64,000 nt of DNA from Nitzschia sp. pyKryTriq1 (taxonomy: Eukaryota > Bacillariophyta > Bacillariophyceae > Bacillariales > Bacillariaceae): assembly GCA_956465555.1 (NCBI GenBank), contig OY101122.1, positions 2,119,001-2,183,000 on the forward strand. The letters are read 5' to 3'. Positions 1-9,430 of the stretch are shown one piece after another (positions within the stretch are counted from its first letter, which is position 1; each line of letters starts with the position of its first letter). The notes beneath the pieces were generated by a model that had not been told where the DNA came from, did no database searches, and saw nothing but the letters and a program-made list of their open reading frames with translations. A program made the position numbers and the translations under genes.

Positions 1-626
1 CAAATCAAGTCCAACTAAAAGGCGAACGACGATGATGCCCCCCCCCCCCCCCCCAACATCACCGTTCGTCGGCTTCTTCGCACACAGCTCGCTGCAAGAG
101 TTCTCTACTGCTACTACTACTACTACTAGCTATAGAGTAGTACCGATAGTAGAGAGTGGAGTTGGTAGAGGTCGTAATACGGTAATACGAATAGATCTCA
201 AGCTGGCTACGATAGTAGTAGACTAGCATCTCCTCGTAGTAGCTACTTCGTCATTGTTTACTCTAGTAGAGTAGTAAAAGTTTTCCGCATTAGTGATAGT
301 TCAAAAGCTACGACGACGACGACGACGACGACGACGACTTCTTAGAATAGAGAGGATGTTTTGAAAAGTATTATGGGGCGCCTCCTCATTTCTATATTAT
401 TATGGGTGGGTGGGTGGGTGGGTGGGTGGGTGGGTGGATCAATCAATCTCACATCATCTAGCTTCTTCTAGTTTTGGCTTTGCTGCAAATATTCATTCTC
501 TTGCTTGGTGCTGCTGCTCCCGCTCCCCCACGTCCGCTTCGTACGCTCTGCAACACGGTGGGTACTGCACTGCACTGCACTGCACTGCAGTATACTGCTG
601 TGCTCTCTTCTTCTGGTTAGTAGCTA
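1..626. repeat. Gene-free microsatellite-rich left flank
   Basis: No credible gene is seen. The stretch holds a poly-C run near 39-54, TAC/TAG runs near 105-130, an (ACG)n run at about 309-337, a (GGGT)n array at 404-434 and about five ACTGC units near 566-588. It lies beyond the 3' end of the minus-strand torsin-like gene. The short reading frames here are products of the repeats. Confidence 0.7.
404..434 (+). repeat. (GGGT)8 array, potential G-quadruplex
   Basis: Eight GGG tracts are each separated by a single T on the plus strand. Four such tracts with one-base loops are the classical pattern of a very stable parallel G-quadruplex. It sits about 190 bases downstream of the stop of the minus-strand torsin-like gene, so any transcript reading through would carry the C-rich strand and the template would be the G-rich one. 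A role in 3' end formation is inference only. Confidence 0.75.
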
Positions 627-1481
627 CTAGTTTGTAGCAGCCGTAGAGGAGGACGGTGTTGGAACGGGATATTGTTGGCAAAGCAGCTGACACTTGTCCC
701 ACAACTGCTGCTGCTGCTGCTGCTCCACTTGTTCCTCCTCGTCAATCATCAAGATGCTGCTGCTGCTGCTCGCGCTAGTAGTACTGGAAGACGAAGCAGA
801 AGAAGGACAGGACAAGATGCGCCACGACCATTCTTCTTGACTGCCACTACCAGCATCAGCATCAGCATCAGCATCAGCAAAATGATCATGATCCGCCCAA
901 TCCAACCATAGCGTATTCGTAGTAGTAGCATCTGCTGCAGTAGTAGTCGGCAAAGAACAAGAGGACGCTGCTTCTGGTGCGGGCGACGATGGAAATAGGA
1001 ACATTTGCTCCTCCAGCAGCGCATGGACATCATGACCACCATTGGGCAAAAAGGTGTAGAGTTCCTTTCCCGTGGGTTTATGAATCCATGTTTGCCATTC
1101 CAACATTGGCAAGAGATGGTCCAGAAGGAGAGAACTTGTTCTTTTGGAGATGTGAATGGTACTTCCAATAAGCCCAAATACTGTTGCTGCTTGTTGAGAG
1201 AAGAGTTGATGGGGAATCATGGACTGGATGGCGGTGCGGCCCAATGGCAAAAAGGGCAAGACAATGACGGATCGCTGGAGTTCATCCTGCTGCTGCTGCT
1301 GCTGCAGCGAGGAGGACGATCCAACTGCTGCTTGTTTTTGTCGTTGTTGTTGTTGTTGTTCTTGCTGCTGATCCATCCACTGTTGATGCAAATACGATTG
1401 AAGTTCTTTCATGGGCAGCAAGGACGAACGCGAGGATTCCGGAATGGCCTCTTCACCAGGAGTACTTGTAACAGTACTAAT

Positions 1482-1513
<32 letters not shown>

Positions 1514-3176
1514 AATAGCGTCGAATGGTCTTATCAATCGCAGTGGCGCCGAAAGAAGAAGTGTACACGACAATGACATTTTTCCACAAGTCATGGGGTA
1601 ATGATGATGATGATGATGATGATGATGAGAATGCATCTTCTTCTTCTTCTTCCTTATCTTGAAGGATGAGGTCATGCAATGCTTCGAGAACTCGAGTCTG
1701 CTGGGCGGCGTTGCTGCTATTACTGTCCAAATGAGAGAGCAACAGTAGGGAACCATGAGGATAGTGCGAAAGGACGTGCTTTCGAATGATGGATTGGATC
1801 ATCATACTATCATCATCATCATCATCATGATCATGATCAATCATGTCGCTGCTGCGCATGTCCAGTTCCAACAAGGCATCGTTGTTACATTGCTGTGCCA
1901 AGAGTTGTGCCAAGTATCGTTTTCCAACTCCAGGTCCTCCCGTCGCATATAGCATCAATGGAAGAGGACGAGGACGAGGACGACGACCTGATATAGTGCT
2001 GATACTAGACGTAGACTGGTATTGCTGGCGTCGACTGACAAGGGCCTTGTGCAATTCTTCCAACACAAAATCTTGACCAAACAGTGCCAAGCCAGCATCG
2101 TCCGTCGACTTGCCATTCCCAAAAGAGCTTGTCCAGGCACAGGCATCGTCATCACTGTCTCTTGCTGGAATGTCAGAGTTCTTGACGTCGTCGTCGTCGT
2201 CGTCGCCGCCGGGAATCATCATTATCGAGTTCCAAAATCTCCAATCGTTCACTATTACGCCTCCCCAACTCTTTTGCCACAGTACATTTCCGTATGACAT
2301 GCTGTTGCTGTTCATGTTCATCATGTTCATGTTCATGTTCATCATTCCGTCCTTGTACCAGTAGAGGATATGCGAGAGAACGGCTACGATCGCCACGAGT
2401 TTCCATGCCAACAAATGATGAATATGGTATGTACTGCTGGAACGTTCTTCATGTGGCGGCAGCGGCGGTGTGTAGTAAATGTGATAATGAATCGGAGCAG
2501 CAGGCTGCTGCTGTTGCTGTTGATGTTGATGTTGATAATGCTGTAGCTGCGAATCATCTCGATTGTAGCGAGTCAATTGTCTCTGTCTTTGTTGCTGTTG
2601 CGGAGATGGCGAGGCGGACGAGGAGGACGACTCGTCGTACTTGTACCTTCTAAAGTATTCGTAGTTGTTTTCATCGCCTTCTTCTTCTTCTTCCGGAATG
2701 ACATCAATATCCTCGGGAATCATCATTTCTTGCTCTTCCCGAATTTCTCCCTCTTCCAGTGGCGAAGATAATAGGGGACGAAACCGAGTCGCCATGGCCC
2801 TTCCCAATAGCTTGGAAGAAGAGGAGCAAACCGAAGACAAGGAAGAGTAGGCGGCGATGCCACGGTATCTGCTGGTGCTGTAGTAATAGTCGTTCTCATC
2901 GACATCCATACTCATGTCTTCATCACCATCAGCGCTGTCTTCTTCTTCTTCATCAGCATCATCAGCATCATCATCATCATCATCATCATTCAAAGAAGCA
3001 TCATCGGGTTGTAAGAAAAAGCGGCCCATACTGGTCGATGGAAATGATGAGTTCAAGAATAATAAAACAAGTACAGTACGAAGTAGTCGGTATAAAATCA
3101 GATGACGATGGAAATTGGAATTGAACAAAAGACAAAAGCAGACCCGCGATGAAGCGGTAATAGAGGGGATGAGCAT
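627..3176 (-). CDS. Torsin-like AAA+ ATPase, membrane-anchored, degenerate Walker B
   Basis: 849 residues. An acidic, low-complexity N-terminal half (Asp, Glu, Ser, Gln runs) is followed by one hydrophobic segment at about 255-278, then a AAA+ core. The core opens with a FGQ-x-V-LEELHKAL helix, as in torsins and Clp proteins. It continues with a Walker A loop GGPGVGKR at about 411-418 and a Walker B strand reading SLLLLSHLDS near 475 without the usual Asp-Glu pair. A strand ending YTSSFGATAID resembles the torsin sensor region. Torsins are ER and nuclear-envelope ATPases that need a membrane cofactor and also lack a canonical Ser/Thr after the P-loop Lys. The family call rests on these motifs. 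The missing acidic pair suggests weak or absent hydrolysis. The first ATG of the frame is used; a later Met before the acidic part is possible. Ser, Gln and Asp runs interrupt the core and may be variable loops. Confidence 0.6.
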
Positions 3177-3607
3177 GCGCAGGGCGCCGCATGTTTCGCA
3201 TCACGTGGATCGCGTGGAGTTACAGTAGTGGTAGTGGCTCATCAATCGCCAAAATAAAAAATGATCATCGAAATCGTTGATCGTTGGCCCTTGGACGACT
3301 CATTGGACTTCATGTTAGAATCGGTTCTGTCAGCAGACGGACGCCGGCTAGGCTCGACCAATGAAAACGCAGCACCAGGTACTGCTACTGCACTATTTCT
3401 TTGATGACGTGTCGGCACGATGGATGATCGATCGCGAATTTTCTCAATGACGTTACGAAGTCCAAACCCACAAACACCATCCTGCCTCATCTCTTCTTCA
3501 TTCACCTATATACGGCACGTATCACTTTGCAGAATTATTGTCGATAATACTCCCTTCTACAACACTCTTGCAGATGGGCACACTCCTACATTAGTAGTAG
3601 TAGTATT
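3177..3607. promoter_or_regulatory. Divergent promoter region between torsin-like gene and FMO
   Basis: This 431-base spacer separates two genes read outward, so it must hold both promoters. It is less repetitive than most spacers in the window until the TAG run just before the FMO start. I see no clear TATA box at a fixed distance from either start codon. Confidence 0.45.
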
Positions 3608-5500
3608 ATGATTGCTGTATCATCATCGTTTCAAAGAATATTAATCGTCATCCTCATCATCCATCATCTCCTCTTTCTTCTGGCCGTTCTACCAGCACTC
3701 CTGCCGACGATATTACTATTGTTTTCACCGCCATCAACATCATCAACATCAGCAGCTGCAACATCTTCATCCATCATGATGGCATCGGCGTTATCATTAT
3801 CATCATCCTATTCAAGAACCACCAAACTGTCTGCCGCGTCGTCGTCGTCGTCGTCGTCGTCGTCATCGTCACCTGCTCGTATTGCCGTCATTGGAGCGGG
3901 TGCTGCCGGATTGGCTGCTGCCCGGATCCTCTCACGGGAAGGATACATTCCGATGGTACTGGAAAAAGAAGAGCAAGGAGGAGGTGTTTGGCGGTATATT
4001 AATAATAATATGAACGAGAATGAAATTGATAATCATGCTGACAGTAAGAAGAAGACGAAGAAGAAAAAGAAAAAGGATCGACCCATGTACCGTGGATTAC
4101 GAACCAATTTGCCCAAGGAAGTCATGGCCTTTCGAGAATTTCCATTTTCCAAAAGGATCAATGCCAGTTTTGTGACACACCAACAGGTGCAAGAATATTT
4201 GATGGAGTATCAAGAACATTTCGGTCTGCGACAATACATTCATTATGGATGTCAAGTCGAACATTTAAAAGTGCTACGGAGCAGCAGCAGCAGCAGCAGC
4301 AGCGGTGATGATCCAGCATGGATATCGAGGATTGCCGCCTCGGTGAAACAAGAATTCGACAAGGAATCGTGGCCGGCAATTCAATTGGATTGGACAGAAA
4401 GATCGCCATCATTGTCATCATCATCAGAATCATCATCGTCTACTACTACTACGACTACCGAACAAGGAGGACAAAAGCATTCTCAAATCTTTGACGCCGT
4501 GTTGATTTGCAACGGTCACTATGCGGCACCATCGACGCCCCACATTCCAGGACTCGACGAATATTTCAAGAACAAGAGGGTTATGCACTCTATCGAATAC
4601 GATAATCCTGCCGACTTTTCAGGACAGACGGTATTGTGTATAGGAGGTCGGGCTTCGGGAGCCGATTTGGCCCGAGAGATTTCGCAATACGCCAAGCATG
4701 TCTATCTGTCTGACAGCAGTACTGTTTGTCACGAAGCCAAAGTGGACGGCCCTGTCACGCTGGTTCCCAAAACGACGCATGTCGAACCCAATGGAGAAAT
4801 TCGGTTCCAGGATTGTCCAATGATCCATCCCAACAATGTCGATACAATTATTTTTTGTTCCGGATACGATTATTCCTTTCCCTTTTTGAAGGAGGACGAC
4901 GGCTCTTCTTCCAGCAGCAATTTGGACATCCACGTCAGCCCTGGAGAACGTCGTGTCTCTCCCCTCTTTCGACAATTGTGGCATGCTCAGTATCCTTCAC
5001 TCGCCTTTGTAGGATTGCCTCACAGTATCGTCCCCTTTCCCTTTTTTGAATTTCAAATTGAAGCCGTTTGTCAACAATGGAAAACGTGTCGCCTTCCACC
5101 CCTTGCCGAACGACTCGCTTCGGCCAAAAAGGATGCGGAAAGTGGAGGTCCACCTCAAAAGGATGGTACCAAGAAAGGTCGAGTGCCACAAGATACACAC
5201 TTTTTGGGAGACTATCAATGGGACTATTGTCGAGATATGGTCCAATGGGCAGCACCCGCAGCAGTGGACGGTGACGACGACGACGATGATGATGATGATG
5301 CACTGGTACTCCTCGAAGGATATATTCGTACCAATCAAGAGATTTACGATCATGCAGGAAAGGCCCGAAAATCAGGAACTCCAGGAGGACATGATTCGTA
5401 TCGATCGATTCGGTATGAACGGCCGCAATGGGATCAATGGAAAGTAGTAGTAGTGCAGCAGCAGCAGGAAGAAGAAGGACCATCATCGCAACAACAATAA
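3608..5500 (+). CDS. Flavin-containing monooxygenase-like protein
   Basis: 630 residues. A hydrophobic N-terminus (about 8-40) looks like a signal anchor and is followed by a Ser-rich stretch. The FAD-binding Rossmann motif VIGAGAAGLAAA lies near residue 95, followed by an LEKEEQGGGVWRY-like segment as in FMOs. The NADPH-binding motif CIGGRASGADLA lies near 345. The FMO signature between them is present in the form F-x-N-x(4)-H-x(3)-Y near 320-331, with Gly replaced and one extra residue. A C-terminal FCSGYDYSFPFL strand matches the ATG/SGY motif of the family. FMOs oxygenate soft nucleophiles (N or S) using NADPH and O2; the substrate here is unknown. Length is about 100 residues above the family because of the leader and low-complexity inserts. 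The first ATG is used. Confidence 0.8.
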   Translation: MIAVSSSFQRILIVILIIHHLLFLLAVLPALLPTILLLFSPPSTSSTSAAATSSSIMMASALSLSSSYSRTTKLSAASSSSSSSSSSSPARIAVIGAGAAGLAAARILSREGYIPMVLEKEEQGGGVWRYINNNMNENEIDNHADSKKKTKKKKKKDRPMYRGLRTNLPKEVMAFREFPFSKRINASFVTHQQVQEYLMEYQEHFGLRQYIHYGCQVEHLKVLRSSSSSSSSGDDPAWISRIAASVKQEFDKESWPAIQLDWTERSPSLSSSSESSSSTTTTTTEQGGQKHSQIFDAVLICNGHYAAPSTPHIPGLDEYFKNKRVMHSIEYDNPADFSGQTVLCIGGRASGADLAREISQYAKHVYLSDSSTVCHEAKVDGPVTLVPKTTHVEPNGEIRFQDCPMIHPNNVDTIIFCSGYDYSFPFLKEDDGSSSSSNLDIHVSPGERRVSPLFRQLWHAQYPSLAFVGLPHSIVPFPFFEFQIEAVCQQWKTCRLPPLAERLASAKKDAESGGPPQKDGTKKGRVPQDTHFLGDYQWDYCRDMVQWAAPAAVDGDDDDDDDDDALVLLEGYIRTNQEIYDHAGKARKSGTPGGHDSYRSIRYERPQWDQWKVVVVQQQQEEEGPSSQQQ

Positions 5501-7208
5501 GATGATGACGACAAAGAAGATACTAGTACTACTGGTACTGGTACGAGTCCTCCTCTTCCGAGCAGCAGCAGTTCGGTGGGTACCACCAGCACACCGCCAA
5601 CTACAAACAGCATCGTCATGGTCGATCATTCTTCTACTACTCAATAAAGTGAAGATGGCGGTGCTCAGCGGTGCTACTACTCTATTATTATCCGGAGCGG
5701 CTACTACTGGTGGTGGAGACCACGAGATCTTGCACTCAACCATCTAGTAGTATTACGAATTCTCTACTACAAGTAGCTTGTAGTAGTAGGCGAGCATCAG
5801 ACTGATTGTACTCACGATGATGGAATGTTCCAGCAACTGCTGGAGTAGTAGGAGTAGTAAATACTACGCGGTCATCCTGCTTGCAACCAGCACCAACAGA
5901 AAATCATGACGAACGTACTAGAGGAGGAGTACTATAGTGGTGCCAATAGTAGATACTAGTAAGCATCAACTCAAGAAATGGATCTGCTGGCGGTGTAGTG
6001 GGAAGAATATTCTAGACTACTACTACCGGTACTCCATGACGATGTTCTTGCTTGTTTACTTATTGCATGACTCTCTTTCTTCTCACTCTACTACTCTAGT
6101 AGTACCCCCATCATACTACGACCGGTGGCAGTTTGCTACTACAGTAGGTCCCTTAGCGGTACGTACTACTGCGTAAAGAGACGAAGACTACACTTGTATT
6201 GTCATAGCAGCGAAAAGGTGCAGTCTAATTTAGCTACTAGTACCCTGACGGTCGAGAGGAATGAAGGATAACAATCATCATGTCCCTTGCGCTAAGGTGG
6301 TTCTACCTGTACCAGGTCTCTACTCTCTACCTATTCTACAGTAGAGAGTAGAGGAGTACTACCACTGACCGGTACGATAGCCACGCCATACCGGTACTTA
6401 TTGTACTCGTAGCATACCGGTAGATAGAGACAGTCCATTGATTGACGACTCAGTGGACTCTTTTCACCCAAACGGGATCATCATCAGCGCTTAGAACTAT
6501 CGGGCGGGGTATTTGTTATAGCCTCATCTACTCTGCAGTACGTACCAGCACTGCACGAGTACTGTGCGCCAAATCAAAATAAAGGCCTGATCGAAACTTT
6601 GGGACTGTATGTGAAGTAAATTAGTGACCGATTTTCACCCCGCGGTGCGTGAAAAGACGAAGTCCACAGAGTCTGGTTCGCTACGAACGAGTTCCTTCGT
6701 TCCAACCATTAATGTTTCATCGAATGGAATGTTGTGTCCTCTAAATCTATCAATAATGTCCTATTCTAATCGCAACACTGTATTTTCATCCTGGGTTTTG
6801 AAGATGGATGCGCTTTGCACTTTTTCTAAGTGAATGCAGGTGGAAACCCATTCGCGGTTTTCAGAATGGTGGTATCTCAGTTGGCTCCTTTAAATGCGAA
6901 TTGATAATACTGCCGATACTCTTATTAATGAATGATTCTACAGGGGCCCGTAATATCCGCACTTTCCGACTAAATACTTAGGAACCGCAGTGGAAATTTC
7001 TGGCTATTTGTGCCTTGGTCATTTTTATTTTTTTCCGAGTGGCATAGATTTACTCCGAGGTGGGCACGTGGTTTCTCCGATCCCAACAACTCGCACTATC
7101 TTTTTGTGAAGGCTGTCGCACTCTCTCATCCTCACATTTTAGTTTGATTGTCCATCATCTCTGTCAGTAGAACCAATTTGAGCCAACAGCCACAACAACC
7201 ACAACAAG
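5501..7208. other. Long gene-free spacer, TAG/CTA-rich then low-repeat
   Basis: About 1.7 kb without a supportable gene. From 5501 to about 6580 it is packed with TAG/CTA trinucleotides and GTAC/CCGG palindromes. From about 6600 to 7030 the composition changes to ordinary mixed sequence without these motifs, which could be an old insertion or the distal promoter of the next gene. No family could be assigned to that block. Confidence 0.5.
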
Positions 7209-8189
7209 ATGAACTTTTATCCTTCCTGCCTCCCCTTTCCTCCTCAACTTGTTAGACAAGAACAGCAACTAGAAGCGACGCAACAAGCCACCGATCTGAG
7301 CCGCGTTCTCGACATCTTGAACGAAACCGAAGCCATCCTTACGGCATCCGACTTTGAACCGACCCCTCTCGGACCCAATGTCTTGTTCCTTTCTACTGAC
7401 AAACCATCGTCGTCTTCATCGTCATCATCTGATGAACCGATCGTCAGTCATCTTCCATCATCACTCAAGAGAGGATTCGTCAACACTGATGAGGATGATC
7501 ATCATCATTCGTCGTCCATGATGTTTCAGCAAGTATTCCAAGAAGAAGAACCCGACTTCTCGGGCAGCAATGGCTATGCAGCATTTCTGCTAGCATCATC
7601 ACCCGAGCCAAAGAAGCGTCGTCTCGACTTTTCACCATCTTCCGTATCGGGAATGGGGATGAGCGGTGCCAACATAAACAACTTTCACCATCACCAAGAA
7701 GAAGAAGAAGAAGACTCTCGGGGGCACTTTCGCCAGTACCAGGCCGACCAGTGGAACGACCGTTTCCAAGAGCTGCTCGACTACAAGGAAGCCACTGGCC
7801 ACTGCTTGGTTCCTCATGACTACCCGACCAATCAAAAACTGGCTCAGTGGGTCAAGAGACAACGATACCAGTACAAGCTCAAGCAAGCCGGTCGACACTC
7901 GACACTGACGGACGCCCGCCAAATGGAGCTGGAATCGTTTGGCTTTGTGTGGGACAGCCACCAAGCCGCCTGGGACGAAAAGTACGAGACCCTCAAGGCC
8001 TTTCGAATGATGTATGGGCACTGCAATGTTCCATCGCATTACTCCGAAGACAAAGCACTGGCAGTCTGGATCAAGTGCCAGAGACGTCAAATGAAGCTTC
8101 TTCTTAAGGGACAGAAGACCAGCTTGAACGAATGCCGCATTTCTCGGCTGAATGGTTTGGCGTTTGAATGGAATCCGCGAAACTTGTAA
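7209..8189 (+). CDS. Helicase-associated (HA) domain repeat protein
   Basis: 326 residues. The N-terminal half is Ser, Glu and His-rich without a known domain. The C-terminal half holds two tandem helicase-associated repeats at about 178-245 and 251-322. Each has the W-x(2)-R/K-(F/Y) start, the GHC-(L/N)-VP centre and the LAQWVK or LAVWIK helix followed by a basic helix with RQ. HA domains are about 65-residue helical units known from bacterial helicases and greatly expanded as stand-alone proteins in diatoms. A nucleic-acid-binding role is assumed from that family, not shown. Basic segments such as KKRRLD near 137 could act in nuclear import. The start is set by the first ATG, preceded by an ACAACAACC-rich leader like that of other genes in the window. 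Confidence 0.8.
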   Translation: MNFYPSCLPFPPQLVRQEQQLEATQQATDLSRVLDILNETEAILTASDFEPTPLGPNVLFLSTDKPSSSSSSSSDEPIVSHLPSSLKRGFVNTDEDDHHHSSSMMFQQVFQEEEPDFSGSNGYAAFLLASSPEPKKRRLDFSPSSVSGMGMSGANINNFHHHQEEEEEDSRGHFRQYQADQWNDRFQELLDYKEATGHCLVPHDYPTNQKLAQWVKRQRYQYKLKQAGRHSTLTDARQMELESFGFVWDSHQAAWDEKYETLKAFRMMYGHCNVPSHYSEDKALAVWIKCQRRQMKLLLKGQKTSLNECRISRLNGLAFEWNPRNL

Positions 8190-9177
8190 AGAAAAATACG
8201 CACACACTAATGCATTAAAATACAAAGTTAAAGTACTATTCCTATATTATATTTATAACAGGGTCTCGGTTGCAGCCAGCAGCAGCACTATGCCGGTATA
8301 CTAGTATCAGTGTCATGGTTGTATGTTTCTCCTTCGAGAGGTTATTCGAGAGGAGGAAGATCATGAGGGAACGAAGAACGATTGCCAGGCAGGGTTACCG
8401 GTATCGCAAACGCTAATGTACACCCGCAGATTGAGAGATAGAAGGATTGCAACGAGGCAAAAAGGATATCAAGTTCCAAATTCGCTCTCGCCTCTCGCTC
8501 CTTTACAGTATTATTACTATTTCTCTCGTTGATTATTATTATTTTGGATATAGACTAGGCGGTCGTTGTTTGTTTTGTTGCCTTGGTTCGTACTATATAC
8601 TACGAGTAGATCGAGTTTGTGGCTTGTCACGCACAGACAGTCTCGCGTTTTGATCCTGCCCCCGGCACCACCGGTACAGTACGGCGGATGTTGTGACCGG
8701 AACATCATACTACAGTAGGCCACCGCGGACTTCAAGCGCTTTTGAGTTCAGTGCTGTAGATGAAGGTGGAGCTCGCGTGAGCGCTCGGTCCTTGGATGTT
8801 CCTGGAACATAACGGTGACAACAAGTCCGCTTCTGGCCCTCGTTGAACTTTTTTCCGGGAGCATTAATTGTAAACACGATGGGGGACCCTCGCGTCGCCT
8901 TCCTCGAAATAAAGCGCTTTCGCGACCGGCGGTCGTCCGGTTCTTTTAGCCACGCCTGCATGCGGCAGGCGGCTGGCGCTTTGCGCGCGAAAACGCTAAT
9001 TTTTTTCCGGAACGCGCGCGCGTTTCTTTGCTCAGTCTGTCCCCTCCCCCGGCCCCGCTTGCGTCTGCACCTCCATCATCCCCACCACGCGCGTCAGGTC
9101 ATGCTGGGATTCGCTTCCATGTGGAAACTTCCGGAAAATCGCGAAAAGAGAAGAAGAAAATAAAGATCGCGAGAGAA
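8190..9177. other. Spacer with GC-rich promoter-like block
   Basis: No supportable gene. The first part is moderately repetitive. From about 8860 to 9110 the sequence is rich in CpG and GCGC motifs, including GCGCGCGCG near 9012-9020, next to the ABC/MlaE gene. This is the likely promoter of that gene. Confidence 0.4.
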
Positions 9178-9297
9178 ATGGATCGAAGAACAACAAAAAG
9201 AGCACAAACCGCAACAAAAGTATTATATATGATATTGTTGGCATTGTTGGCAGTGTCTTTCATTCCAAAACACATTGCATGTTCAGACAAACAGTAA
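9178..9297 (+). other. Short frame encoding a signal-like helix, just upstream of ABC/MlaE gene
   Basis: A 39-codon frame begins with a basic N-terminus (MDRRTTKR), followed by a hydrophobic helix at about 17-34 and the tail IACSDKQ. It overlaps, in another frame, the open upstream part of the ABC/MlaE frame. It could be an upstream ORF, or the targeting leader of that gene joined by a small intron or a one-base error that I cannot see. The second reading would explain why the long frame has no ATG in this stretch. Confidence 0.35.
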
Positions 9298-9430
9298 CGG
9301 TACCGTAATCAAAGAGATAGAGATTCTAAAGGACCTCTGCACGGATATCGAAGCCACGCGCACGATCCATACTGAACAAAACAACACGAGGCCAGGAGCA
9401 TCCACCACCAGCAGCAGCAGCAGCAGCAGC

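Noticed and set aside
8323-8735. Several 60-72-codon frames on both strands
   Set aside because: They overlap each other, are short, and have no resemblance to known proteins.
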